From positions 1-41,332 of IMG/VR virus record IMGVR_UViG_3300009788_000178: DNA of 41,332 bases; one strand, 5' to 3'. The notes under the pieces were generated by a model, which saw only the letters and a program-made list of their open reading frames with translations, was not told the origin of the DNA and ran no database searches. Positions 31,207 through 38,839 of this stretch are shown here, in pieces. This stretch comes from a virus. The translations under genes and the position numbers were made by a program. Within the stretch, counting starts at the first letter, position 1; each line of letters opens with the position of its first letter.

Positions 31207-32448
31207 CTAACTGTAAAATGGGTTTTTGGAGCGTGCGAACGCTTTAGTATGGCGGTATCTAATCTCCTGATTTACTAAAAGCAACGCCACCACAGTGTCA
31301 TCATGGCTGTCTTTACCAGTGGGGGCGCGGTATGTAATGTTGGTTCCTCCGGCAGTCGTGACACGCTTGTAGGCATCTAATTCTCCAAATTGTACCGCAC
31401 CAACCCCCGTACCTTTATCTAACAATTTGATACGCTCGTGCTCAATATTGGCGGCGAGGCGGTCAACAAGGAGTCGTTTCTTCAGATTAGTCATGTAAAA
31501 GGGCTTGATGATCCCCGGAAACTCTGCTTTTAGTGTCTCAGTATTGGGCAGCCCGAAGGAATTGCTCTCTATGTGCGCCCTGACAGGCCGCCACTTTTCA
31601 ATCAAGCTCCGAATACGCGCTCTTTGGCTTTGAAAATCAATATCAGTGAACCGTACCAAATCAACTTGGTAGCCCCGCGTAAGATCAAGTATAGCAATTG
31701 CGGTAAAATCATTTACCCTCCCAAAATCTACACCAAAAGCGTACACATGGTCTTCTAATACAGGACTTTTCGGCAGAATACAAACCGCGTCCAGTCCGTA
31801 GAATACGCCCCCCGCACTTTCGGTGAACAACGCCAAGACCTCCTGGTTAAACTGTTCTTTAGTCAGTTCTTCTTTGGCGTCTGCAACCTCTTCTTTTGTT
31901 ATCAAAGGGCTAGCACTAGAAGGGAACTGCCATGACTTCCACCCCTTTTTACCTTCAGCCTCGCGTGACCACATTCTAAAGAACCAGTTAGCGCGGCCTT
32001 TTGGGGTTGAGATAAACAGCGCCTCACCTTCCCGCTCCATAAGCATGGGCCGCACAACTTCCGGCCACACCAACGGGTGCATGAAAGCGGCTTCATCGAG
32101 CACGGCGAAGTCTAATCCCATGCTTCGCAGGTTATCGTAGCGTTCAGCGGATTTGAAAGCTATTGACCCGCCTCCGGCAAACTCCATGATCTTCTGCTGC
32201 TCATTCTTATATGTGTACAAATGCCCAACAGCACGCTTAAGTTTGCGCCAGTTCTCGTTGAGATTACCGAACGTTGGAGCTAGAAACCACACATCCTGGT
32301 TTTTATTGATGGAGCGGTCTGCGCTTTCTGACAAGGCAAACTGTGATTTACCTGCACGGCGGCCCGCCGCTAACACCTTGAAACGGGCAGGGTCGTCTGC
32401 AACCTCTTGCTGATAAGGGTAATACGGCGGCAGTTTAATCCCCATCAT
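31207..32448 (-). CDS. terL: Terminase large subunit
   Basis: A 413-residue packaging motor. Walker A is AAGRRAGKS (27-35) with the phage-type Arg-rich loop. Walker B is FAVLDEAAF (Asp118, Glu119). The coupling motif is STPKG (147-151). The RNase H-like nuclease starts at about residue 229 with FGVDFGRVNDF and has a later acidic residue in RAHIESNSFG and HDDTVVALLL near the C-terminus. This resembles headful-packaging (pac) enzymes more than cos types, but the subtype needs phylogeny. It overlaps the small terminase by 14 bases. Confidence 0.93.
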   Translation of the reverse strand: MMGIKLPPYYPYQQEVADDPARFKVLAAGRRAGKSQFALSESADRSINKNQDVWFLAPTFGNLNENWRKLKRAVGHLYTYKNEQQKIMEFAGGGSIAFKSAERYDNLRSMGLDFAVLDEAAFMHPLVWPEVVRPMLMEREGEALFISTPKGRANWFFRMWSREAEGKKGWKSWQFPSSASPLITKEEVADAKEELTKEQFNQEVLALFTESAGGVFYGLDAVCILPKSPVLEDHVYAFGVDFGRVNDFTAIAILDLTRGYQVDLVRFTDIDFQSQRARIRSLIEKWRPVRAHIESNSFGLPNTETLKAEFPGIIKPFYMTNLKKRLLVDRLAANIEHERIKLLDKGTGVGAVQFGELDAYKRVTTAGGTNITYRAPTGKDSHDDTVVALLLVNQEIRYRHTKAFARSKNPFYS

Positions 32449-32986
32449 CTATCCGTTTCGGCCCACTATTGAAGTCTAACATGTAAGAAGCTTCTCTGGA
32501 CATGTCCTCATCGTCCTCAGTATACGTTGACGCCATTCGAGCCGCACGACGGGCGAGCTTGTCCATAGTATCTCGCGCAGCCACCAGTCGCCGCATCCCA
32601 TTTGTGAGGTCATCAACTGCCGCCTCACTATTTTTGGTGGCTGTAGCTAGTCGTTCCAGCATTTGCAACCAGAGCACGCGCATGGAGTTGTAGTCATGAA
32701 CTTCGTCCTGTACAACATTTGCCTGGAACGCGACCACTGCCGCGTCCAGTTGCTCCAACATTTGACCCTGTATATAAGAGTCGTATAAAGCCGCCCTCCC
32801 AACCCACCCATATTTTGTCCCCCAGTCCTTCATTTGTTGAATGTTGACTTTTAATGTCGCGGCTACTTCGCGGTAGCTACACTCCATGCCCCCCTGCAAA
32901 TACAGCCGAAAGGCACGAAACGCCTTAGTTGTCTCCTTTGGCTGCCTGTCCCAGGGCATCGGCAAGCTTACGTTTTGTGCGACCAT
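32435..32986 (-). CDS. terS: Terminase small subunit
   Basis: A 183-residue protein next to terL. The N-terminal domain (FRAFRLYLQGGMECSYREVAATLKVNIQQMKDWGTKYGW) is a helix-turn-helix that recognises the packaging site. A long helical oligomerisation region follows (MLERLATATKNSEAAVDDLTNGMRRLVAARDTMDKLARR). An acidic tail ends the protein and may contact the large subunit. Confidence 0.85.
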   Translation of the reverse strand: MVAQNVSLPMPWDRQPKETTKAFRAFRLYLQGGMECSYREVAATLKVNIQQMKDWGTKYGWVGRAALYDSYIQGQMLEQLDAAVVAFQANVVQDEVHDYNSMRVLWLQMLERLATATKNSEAAVDDLTNGMRRLVAARDTMDKLARRAARMASTYTEDDEDMSREASYMLDFNSGPKRIDDGD

Positions 32987-33188
32987 GAAAACTCCATCTC
33001 ATTATCTGGGCTGCGTGCTTTCGTTTCAGAGCGATGTGATCGTGTACAATCTCATCGAACGCGGCCTCGGCTGTCGGGTCATCCCCTCGTTTGCCTGTAA
33101 TCGTCCAGGTCTCCAAATTGCGTTCGGCCCAGAACGGGATACTGGTTATAAGAACATTTTCTACGTCTGCACCCTCAAGTGTAGCCAT
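32925..33188 (-). CDS. Small hypothetical protein upstream of terminase (87 aa)
   Basis: An 87-residue protein with a mixed N-terminal half (VENVLITSIPFWAERNLETWTITG) and a helical, basic C-terminal half (AAFDEIVHDHIALKRKHAAQIMRWSFHGRTKRKLADALG). It overlaps terS by 62 bases and the fibre-adaptor-like gene by 28 bases. HNH-type His pairs are absent. It may be DNA-binding, but there is no clear family. Confidence 0.55.
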   Translation of the reverse strand: MATLEGADVENVLITSIPFWAERNLETWTITGKRGDDPTAEAAFDEIVHDHIALKRKHAAQIMRWSFHGRTKRKLADALGQAAKGDN

Positions 33189-33448
33189 CCAATTAAAACC
33201 TCGTCCAGAATCGCGGTAGTTATAGTCACAACCTGCTTCAATTCCCCTGTCACTGTCGGATCGATTAAAGCCCAGACCCGGTTTGAGTCAAATGCCTCAG
33301 CCGAGATCGTAATATTTGGGATCGTTGACCATACTGCCGAAGCGACCGTATCAGATTCTTGTAGTTCCTCAACTAGATCAAAGCCCAGGCGCAGCTTCTC
33401 ACCCAAAATCATATCATGGGGGCCACTCTCGATAACATGTTCACTCAT
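33161..33448 (-). CDS. Fibre-tail adaptor-like beta-sandwich protein (95 aa)
   Basis: A 95-residue protein resembling small phage adaptor proteins that join fibres to the virion. The pattern is GEKLRLGFDLVEELQESDTVASAVWSTIP, then TISAEAFDSNRVWALIDPTVTGELKQVVTITTAILD ending in a hydrophobic LIGWLHLRV strand. It lies directly downstream of the 20-residue-repeat protein, so it probably helps mount that protein. It overlaps its upstream neighbour by four bases (ATGA). Confidence 0.65.
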   Translation of the reverse strand: MSEHVIESGPHDMILGEKLRLGFDLVEELQESDTVASAVWSTIPNITISAEAFDSNRVWALIDPTVTGELKQVVTITTAILDEVLIGWLHLRVQT

Positions 33449-34698
33449 TTCATTTTCTCCTTACGTCCTGGTATCCAATGACGCCCCCCACGCACGGTTG
33501 CTTTGTGGAACCTGTCCCGGCCTATAACATGCTTGAACTCAACACCTGCGGACGTTAAAGTAGCTGGGGGGATCACCACAGCAACCGCAACTAACGCCCC
33601 CTCTCCGGCCAGCGTTGCGGCATATTCTAGTGTCAGATTGTAGTCAACTACCACTGTCCCAACGCCGCTCAGGATCGCCGCTACCTCAAACGTAATGTCA
33701 TACGCGGCGGTGAGCGCCCCTGTCCCAGCCAATGCAGCGATGCGGTCGTGTATAACATCTGGTAAAGCTGCCGTCGTGCCTCTGCCTGTTAATACCGCAG
33801 CGCGTTCATATATTACATCATGAACAGCGACAAGCGCCCCATTGCCAGCCATTACCGCACTGCGATCTGTGACAATGACTACATCATACGCAGCGGAAAG
33901 GCTACCGCCACCTGCGAGGGACACAACCCGTTCTAGGATTAGGTCATAAGGGGCGGTTAATGCCCCGCTGCCGCCTAAGACCGCCGACACATCGAAAATA
34001 ACGTCCGGCGCGGCGCTGAGAGTTCCCCCGCCCGAAAGCGTAGCCGCGTTGTCGAAAATTATGTCAGGGGTGCTATCCAATGCCCCTTGCCCGGCCAACG
34101 TTGCGCTACGCTCATGCAGCACATCATAAGCCGCGTTGAGCGAGCCGCCGCCAGCCAGCAACGCGCTCCGGTCGGTCACAACGACAATTTCATAGGTAGC
34201 GGATAGACTGCCGCTGCCTGTTAATGCACCGACGCGCTCGATCAGTACATCAGCAATGCTGTCAGTAGCACCCGTTCCAACGAGCACAACCGTCCGGTCG
34301 AAGATGATGTCCGGGCTGGCCGCCAGGTTGCTGCCCCCGGCTAACGTTGCGGCGTGCTCATGTAGCAGGTCGGCTATTGCCGTGATTGCGCCCTGGCCGC
34401 CGAGTGTGGCGTCACTATCTTGAACAATATCGTAGCTGGCGGTTAATGCGCCGCTGCCCGCAAGGATGCCGGATGCTTCAAATGTAACGTCAGGCTGCGC
34501 GCTGAGAGTTCCCCCGCCTGCGAGGGTAACAACAACATCAACGATTAAATCGGCGTTCGCAACCATAAAACCCGCGCCGCCAAGCGTGGCGACACGATCA
34601 ATAATTATGGGAGGGGCCTGGATCAGTGCCCTATGTAATTTGCGGAATAAGTACAGCCGCGTATCAGGGGGGCGTCTAAATACCCAGCCACGAAACAT
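33445..34698 (-). CDS. Repeat protein with seventeen 20-residue repeats, likely fibre-like
   Basis: A 417-residue protein. After a basic N-terminus of 30 residues come 17 tandem repeats, fifteen of exactly 20 residues and two of 22 (the latter with a VTDRSA insert). The consensus is hydrophobic triplet, Asp/Glu, two variable, Ala, x, Leu, x, Gly, x, Gly, x, Leu, x, Ala, x, x, Asp. The regular period with Gly turns and short strands suggests a beta-solenoid or fibrous rod. The last 40 residues (GVEFKHVIGRDRFHKATVRGGRHWIPG) are a different, basic domain. Similar Gly-x-Gly-x-Leu repeats occur in phage tail-associated proteins. The function is inferred: virion fibre or decoration. Confidence 0.75.
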   Translation of the reverse strand: MFRGWVFRRPPDTRLYLFRKLHRALIQAPPIIIDRVATLGGAGFMVANADLIVDVVVTLAGGGTLSAQPDVTFEASGILAGSGALTASYDIVQDSDATLGGQGAITAIADLLHEHAATLAGGSNLAASPDIIFDRTVVLVGTGATDSIADVLIERVGALTGSGSLSATYEIVVVTDRSALLAGGGSLNAAYDVLHERSATLAGQGALDSTPDIIFDNAATLSGGGTLSAAPDVIFDVSAVLGGSGALTAPYDLILERVVSLAGGGSLSAAYDVVIVTDRSAVMAGNGALVAVHDVIYERAAVLTGRGTTAALPDVIHDRIAALAGTGALTAAYDITFEVAAILSGVGTVVVDYNLTLEYAATLAGEGALVAVAVVIPPATLTSAGVEFKHVIGRDRFHKATVRGGRHWIPGRKEKMK

Positions 34699-34703
34699 AA
34701 TAG

Positions 34704-34940
34704 CTAGCTAGTCGCCTCGACTGGAAACTGCATCTGTACTTGACGTATCCAGGCAGCGGGCGATTCTAAACCGTCCAGTGCCCCCTCACCAAGCTCAGTA
34801 ATACGTGCAACCAATTCCGCTACCGCTTCAGTGCGGCTCCTGCCCCAAACACGCGGACTGTCTTCCCAGCCCATCACGGTTGCAGTAAACGAATCATGGT
34901 CAGCGCGAACGACTAGAAAAAACAGATCATATTCGGACAT
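34704..34940 (-). CDS. Small HicB-like-fold protein (78 aa)
   Basis: A 78-residue protein (MSEYDLFFLVVRADHDSFTATVMGW...) with ATG 34940 chosen because GGTGG lies upstream. A TTG 15 bases earlier is possible. The strand-strand-helix pattern, with a Gly-rich turn and a helix (SRTEAVAELVARITEL), is like the HicB antitoxin partial RNase H fold. No HicA-like toxin is next to it, so it is more likely an unrelated small protein of the same fold. Confidence 0.5.
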   Translation of the reverse strand: MSEYDLFFLVVRADHDSFTATVMGWEDSPRVWGRSRTEAVAELVARITELGEGALDGLESPAAWIRQVQMQFPVEATS

Positions 34941-34944
34941 AAAT

Positions 34945-35403
34945 TTACCCACCAATCTCTGTAATAACGCCTGTGATCGTCACAGCGGGGGTTCCCGCAG
35001 CGGCGGCAGGCGTCTTAATAACAAGAACACCAGACGGACTAAGTACGATTGTTCCGGTAGGTGTTGGAAAATCACGCCAACCATTCAGCACGTTTTCCCA
35101 CAGTTCCCAGAGCAATGTCAGGGTTGTAGCCTCAGTGCTGTTCTGGCGTAGGATAGTGCCCCCAAATGCGGGGTCTCCGACTTCGACGGGCCGGGCAGTG
35201 ACGGTTGTGCCGCCACTACCCGCAGTCGTGGCTCGCTGAAGGTTGACGCGAAGCTGTTCCGAAGTCTCCTGGTCGGTAGTAATTCGTAAATCTTCGATAA
35301 TCACTACAGCGTCCGAGGGGGCCAGTATTTGTAAAATCTCATCCGCACCTGCGGGAAGCGAGAACGACCCGGATGCGAACCTATACGATCTTCCTATGGT
35401 CAT
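34945..35403 (-). CDS. Hypothetical virion-associated protein (152 aa)
   Basis: The 152-residue protein starts MTIGRSYRFASGSFSLPAG at ATG 35403, five bases after the upstream stop and preceded by AGGATG. An in-frame start further upstream would overlap the previous gene by about 80 bases. It is beta-rich with Thr/Gly/Ala stretches (TTAGSGGTTVTARPVEVGD, TPAAAAGTPAVTITGVI). It resembles small phage appendage or decoration proteins in composition only. It lies in the fibre-like gene cluster before the terminases. Confidence 0.65.
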   Translation of the reverse strand: MTIGRSYRFASGSFSLPAGADEILQILAPSDAVVIIEDLRITTDQETSEQLRVNLQRATTAGSGGTTVTARPVEVGDPAFGGTILRQNSTEATTLTLLWELWENVLNGWRDFPTPTGTIVLSPSGVLVIKTPAAAAGTPAVTITGVITEIGG

Positions 35404-35405
35404 AG

Positions 35406-36548
35406 TTACATCCTGTAATGCGGTAAATTTCTGACTGAGGATAAAGTGGGTACAGGCGGGAATGGTTCGGGCGCAGCCGCCGCCCAAGGGCCGCCCGCGT
35501 CGCTGCTGCTGTCGGTGCGGATTGTCAGCGTCTCTGCTGCGTGCATGTGTGTATTGTTCGATGTAATATGAATTTGGAAGCGATCGTCAACTGAACCCGA
35601 CGCCGGATTCCAACTGTTGTTGCTTGCGGCATGAACGCCCGTGCCTGAAAATGGCGTTTGGTCATCTAGAGCAGAGTCTTGTAAGGTGCAAGATGAATTA
35701 ACGCGGGCGAACCCGTCTGCGTTAACCCCAAAAAACAAATCTCCGCCCGCTTCAACGATGTTCATGTTGCAAAACCAGGGATCGCCCACAGAGGCCACAG
35801 GCCAGTCTGAAACACCAGGGACGCCGGATAGGGATGTGAATGCAAACACCGATTCATTTGCTTCCGCAGCGACACTGGCGGCCAAATCCTGGCTGGTCTG
35901 ACCGCTTTCATCCAGCTTGCGAAAGAAGTCAGCGCCGGGGTCACAATCGCTATTTGATGTATCTGGCGCATTGAGCAGGAAGGTCACGGTCTGCGCACTA
36001 AAGCGCATAAATACGCCTTCAAGCCACGCGTCGCGATTATCTTTTGGGAAGGCGTCTAACTCTTTGACCAGCGCATTATCAGCCCAACTACCATGTCGAA
36101 TCAACGCCTCACGCGGTTTGACAAACTCGTTAAATGGCCTTATCTCGCAAGGGCCGCCCGTCGTTTGAACACCCGCCTCCGGCAAGCGCGCCAGATAATC
36201 GGCCCCCCCAAAAATTGCGCAGCCCTGGCGCGTGTTGCCAAAACTGCCGTCAAATACATCGAACTCCCAAACCTTGCCCCACACCTCACCCGGCGCGTAA
36301 TCATCGGGATCATCATTCCAATGGTAAGCTGTGATGCGCCGGGTTATGGGGTCAAATTCGATGGCATAATGATCGGCGCGCATGACCACGCCCTGGATAT
36401 TCATGCCATAAACCCAGCCCTCACCGGTGTCGATCAATTCGCCGCCAACAGGTTCAGCCAATTTGGGCAAGAACTCCCAGTCGGAGGCATTAACATTTTC
36501 CCAGCTTTTTGCCGGGCGCGTTGTCCAGTGTATACCAACATGTGTCAT
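35406..36548 (-). CDS. Hypothetical virion-associated protein (380 aa)
   Basis: A 380-residue protein starting MTHVGIHWTTRPAKSWENV. It is rich in Trp, Gly, Asp and aromatic residues and looks like mixed beta folds (GWVYGMNIQGVVMRADHYAIEFDPITRRITAYHWNDD, QIHITSNNTHMHAAETLTIRTD). The second half has a Cys/Gly-rich stretch. I see no catalytic motif. It sits between two beta-rich genes and before the repeat protein, so I infer a fibre or receptor-binding role. This is weakly supported. Confidence 0.6.
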   Translation of the reverse strand: MTHVGIHWTTRPAKSWENVNASDWEFLPKLAEPVGGELIDTGEGWVYGMNIQGVVMRADHYAIEFDPITRRITAYHWNDDPDDYAPGEVWGKVWEFDVFDGSFGNTRQGCAIFGGADYLARLPEAGVQTTGGPCEIRPFNEFVKPREALIRHGSWADNALVKELDAFPKDNRDAWLEGVFMRFSAQTVTFLLNAPDTSNSDCDPGADFFRKLDESGQTSQDLAASVAAEANESVFAFTSLSGVPGVSDWPVASVGDPWFCNMNIVEAGGDLFFGVNADGFARVNSSCTLQDSALDDQTPFSGTGVHAASNNSWNPASGSVDDRFQIHITSNNTHMHAAETLTIRTDSSSDAGGPWAAAAPEPFPPVPTLSSVRNLPHYRM

Positions 36549-36556
36549 GTGAAACG

Positions 36557-37204
36557 CTAACTCATTTGTTGGGTAATTTGGTTCACGTCGAAGCGCAGCG
36601 TATTACCATCGGCAACCGTCACCGGGGTAATCGGCACAGCAGACAGCATGTTAGTCGTGGCATCGAAAATTGCCATCGTTGAAATCTCGCCGCCACCCAG
36701 GTCGCCGCCCGACGCCGTAAACGTCACTGCGGCGCTGTTTTGCACCTGCCGCCTATCGCCCGATGTCGTCGGCGCAGCGAACGTCACCGACTGCTGCGCA
36801 TAACCGTTGCCGCTGGCTTCAGTTTGTCCAGTTTTATCCTCGGCCAGGAAGTCGTGCCAACTATGCGTACCCGTACCGTCGTCGGTGAAAGTCTCGGCAG
36901 CGCCGCCGTGTGTCAGGCTTACCTGGAAGTCATTAGCATTTGAATTGATGACATAATAGCGCGTCGCCGCCAACAATCCAGCAGGCAGCGCGCCACCTGA
37001 ATTGGAAAGCGTGATAACAGCGTCATTCGCCAGCCCGTGCGCGGTGTCATCAATCTGGTCAGCAGCAAACGTTGTTGTAAACACGTTACCCGCAGGCTGC
37101 AAGAATAACGCGACTTCGGGCGCTACCGCCGACGCTGCGGAATTACGGAAAAAGTGATTGAGAATTTCGTCTTCGAGAAAGTTTGATAAAGCAAACTCGG
37201 CCAT
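36557..37204 (-). CDS. Tail fibre/appendage protein (215 aa), first gene of the late operon
   Basis: A 215-residue protein with AGGAG before ATG 37204. Its short N-terminal helix (LSNFLEDEILNHFFRN) is followed by two known phage-fibre segments. The first (residues about 48-115) is a beta domain with ALPAGLLAATRYYVINSNANDFQVSLTHGG, common in tail fibres. The second (from QQSVTFAAPTTSGDRRQVQN to GDLGGGEISTMAIFDAT) is a segment of short tail appendage proteins. It is the first gene after the terminator-promoter element at 37284-37319. Confidence 0.75.
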   Translation of the reverse strand: MAEFALSNFLEDEILNHFFRNSAASAVAPEVALFLQPAGNVFTTTFAADQIDDTAHGLANDAVITLSNSGGALPAGLLAATRYYVINSNANDFQVSLTHGGAAETFTDDGTGTHSWHDFLAEDKTGQTEASGNGYAQQSVTFAAPTTSGDRRQVQNSAAVTFTASGGDLGGGEISTMAIFDATTNMLSAVPITPVTVADGNTLRFDVNQITQQMS

Positions 37205-37253
37205 TTATCGCTCCTGTTATATAAAGTGTTAACCACCAGTTAATTTCTGGGGT

Positions 37254-37270
37254 CTACTACAAAGTAGTAG
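37254..37270 (-). promoter_or_regulatory. Leader hairpin of the late operon
   Basis: CTACTAC (37270-37264) pairs with GTAGTAG (37260-37254) around a three-base loop, near the 5' end of the predicted transcript. A smaller palindrome, TTAAC with GTTAA (37229-37243), follows before the ribosome site. Confidence 0.55.
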
Positions 37271-37283
37271 TTTCGCTAATACA

Positions 37284-37311
37284 ATTATACCACAAAAAAC
37301 CCCGCCGTCAA
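37284..37311 (-). promoter_or_regulatory. Late operon promoter overlapping an intrinsic terminator
   Basis: On the minus strand: TTGACG (37311-37306), a 16-base spacer ending GTGG, and TATAAT (37289-37284). The -35 hexamer lies in the loop and inner stem of the terminator at 37294-37319, and the spacer holds its T-run. The promoter drives the structural operon. Confidence 0.8.
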
Positions 37312-37319
37312 GGGCGGGG
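37294..37319 (-). terminator. Intrinsic terminator, minus strand
   Basis: The minus-strand transcript folds CCCCGCC (37319-37313) with GGCGGGG (37306-37300) around a six-base loop, immediately followed by six T (37299-37294). This is a strong rho-independent terminator for the 37381-38051 genes and for the short RNA from 37384. Confidence 0.88.
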
Positions 37320-37350
37320 CTGGAAGAGAGGGATCGGCGCGGGCACTCTA
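37300..37350 (-). ncRNA. Predicted short RNA of about 55 nt
   Basis: The promoter at 37357-37384 should start near 37350 and the intrinsic terminator ends transcripts near 37294, giving an RNA of about 55 nt ending in a GC-rich hairpin and T-run. Such a minimal unit is typical of a small regulatory RNA. The RNA is predicted from promoter and terminator only. Confidence 0.4.
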
Positions 37351-37356
37351 AAGATA

Positions 37357-37384
37357 ATTATACCGCTTCCTACGCCGTTGTTAT
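37357..37384 (-). promoter_or_regulatory. Promoter just upstream of the terminator
   Basis: On the minus strand: ATAACA (37384-37379), a 16-base spacer ending GCGG, and TATAAT (37362-37357). The -35 is imperfect (4 of 6), but the spacer and the G-rich extension match the other leftward promoters. Confidence 0.55.
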
Positions 37385-37722
37385 TGTAATGTGTCCGCGT
37401 TTGCGCGGCGTAACACTTCCTGCCACTGCTTGTCACTTGGTATCATGCGACCCCGCTTAAGCGCACCAACATCTTTGGAGAACGACATAAACTGATCGAG
37501 AATTCCATCCTGGTCGCCGCCAACCCAAACCCGTTCAGCACGGTTGTAGTAGTAGAAATTGCCTCGGACAACCGTAATCTTACTACGAGCACCCCGATAG
37601 ACGATAGCAATGACACCGTGAGGGTAAGCATCCTCTGGGACACCTTGAGAACTGGTAAACTCGGTATACCCCGCACGGGCCTCTTCACGGGGATCATAGT
37701 AGATACGCCATTGCAAGCTCAT
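37381..37722 (-). CDS. Hypothetical protein (113 aa)
   Basis: A 113-residue protein (MSLQWRIYYDPREEARAGYTE...). The N-terminal part forms alternating strands around aromatic residues (GVIAIVYRGARSKITVVRGNFYYYNRAERVWVGG). The C-terminus is helical and basic. This resembles small phage proteins of unknown function with a single barrel. Its start overlaps the stop of the upstream gene by four bases (ATGA), and its end is followed by a promoter and terminator. Confidence 0.65.
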   Translation of the reverse strand: MSLQWRIYYDPREEARAGYTEFTSSQGVPEDAYPHGVIAIVYRGARSKITVVRGNFYYYNRAERVWVGGDQDGILDQFMSFSKDVGALKRGRMIPSDKQWQEVLRRANADTLQ

Positions 37723-38051
37723 TTTTTAGCCTTTGATTTATGGACGGGTGTTGGTTCCACAGCCGGAGGTTCTGGCTCTTCAACATGAACAATGGGGTCT
37801 ACATAGTCAGCAGGCATTTGGAACGTGCGTTCAACAAGAAAGTCCGCCTCGTCAATCTGCGTCTCTTCGACCAGGGGCGGTACAGCCGCCTTATGCGGCC
37901 ATCCTGGGGGCGGTTCACCATACCAAACCATATGGTTACACGGTATAGCAAGTGTCTGTGTGAGGCTCTCACTATATTGCAGGCGCTCAACTTCAACCCC
38001 GCATTCGGGGCATGTGGTTACTTTACCCGCGAAGAACTCGGCAATACTCAT
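37719..38051 (-). CDS. Small zinc-ribbon protein (110 aa)
   Basis: The 110-residue protein starts MSIAEFFAGKVTTCPECG at ATG 38051, chosen because AAAGG lies about seven bases upstream and the promoter at 38097-38124 starts its RNA near 38090. An in-frame ATG at 38096 lies before that start. A zinc knuckle is visible: CPEC with a later Cys-Asn-His (PCNHMVW). The C-terminal half is acidic and Pro-rich and ends in Lys (PTPVHKSKAKK), likely flexible. Function unknown. Confidence 0.65.
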   Translation of the reverse strand: MSIAEFFAGKVTTCPECGVEVERLQYSESLTQTLAIPCNHMVWYGEPPPGWPHKAAVPPLVEETQIDEADFLVERTFQMPADYVDPIVHVEEPEPPAVEPTPVHKSKAKK

Positions 38052-38096
38052 TAGAAACCTTTCTGATAGGTATTCGGACAGTGCTTCTCTGTACAT

Positions 38097-38124
38097 ATTA
38101 TACCACGTTCTTACTGTAGATCAA
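38097..38124 (-). promoter_or_regulatory. Leftward promoter before the zinc-ribbon gene
   Basis: On the minus strand: TTGATC (38124-38119), a 16-base spacer ending GTGG, and TATAAT (38102-38097). The -35 hexamer overlaps the end of the thymidylate kinase gene. Confidence 0.65.
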
Positions 38125-38839
38125 CCCCTCCGCTTACAATCGGCTGCACAACTTCCCATATAACCTCGCCGATTTCCGAAACGGGGCGTGTCCCATCCAA
38201 AACAAGGGCTTGGTCGGTTCCATAAGGGTTAGGACGCCCCAACATAACAAGATAGCCGTTGCGGACGCGGGTATAGAAGTCGTTGGTCTCCCAATCACGC
38301 GGGTTTGTGATAGCGTTCCTGCGAACTGCTGCGGCTCGCCGTATTATTAACTCCCGGATTCCGATGTCCAGGTAGATTGTCAGACGCGGAATGACTCCAT
38401 ACGAAGAGATACGGCACAGCGTTTCGACCGTGTTTAGATCGAGACCATTTCCATAATGCTGGTATGCGAGGGTGCTGTGAGTGTAACGATCTGAGACAAC
38501 TATCTTACCGCTTTTCAAGCTCGGTAAAATGACGTTCTTGGTGACATCTGCACGGGCGGCCCCAAACATCATACAGTTCGAGACCGCATTCACGTCCTCG
38601 GACTTGTCGTGCATGATACAATCCCGCACCCGTTCGGCATAAGGTGTGCCCCCAGGCTCTCGAACAGCGCGCACAGAAAAACCCTGCTCCCGCAGTTTTG
38701 AAATAAGCATGATTCTTTGAAGAGACTTTCCAGAGAAATCAAGCCCTTCAAACGTGATAAGCGGGGGCGTGTACATTTGTTGGGGGTGTAGGGGTAAAGA
38801 CCCGTAGGCATATGCCGTACTAGTTTCTACAGTGACCAT
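38111..38839 (-). CDS. tmk: Thymidylate kinase
   Basis: A 242-residue nucleoside monophosphate kinase. The P-loop is FEGLDFSGKS (30-39), a variant of the usual FEGxDGAGKS with Phe-Ser before Gly. The nucleoside-binding Asp-Arg-Tyr is at 117-119 (SDRYTHSTLAYQ), and EPGGTPYAERVRD (61-73) matches the thymidylate-kinase EPGGT motif. It phosphorylates dTMP to dTDP, feeding phage DNA synthesis. The first 21 residues are not part of the fold, so MYTPPLITFEG at residue 22 may be the actual start. It overlaps its upstream neighbour by one base (TGATG). Confidence 0.9.
   Translation of the reverse strand: MVTVETSTAYAYGSLPLHPQQMYTPPLITFEGLDFSGKSLQRIMLISKLREQGFSVRAVREPGGTPYAERVRDCIMHDKSEDVNAVSNCMMFGAARADVTKNVILPSLKSGKIVVSDRYTHSTLAYQHYGNGLDLNTVETLCRISSYGVIPRLTIYLDIGIRELIIRRAAAVRRNAITNPRDWETNDFYTRVRNGYLVMLGRPNPYGTDQALVLDGTRPVSEIGEVIWEVVQPIVSGGVDLQ

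Noticed and set aside
34704-34940. Toxin-antitoxin pair based on the HicB-like small protein
   Set aside because: The neighbouring gene is a beta-rich virion-type protein, not a HicA-like double-stranded RNA-binding toxin.
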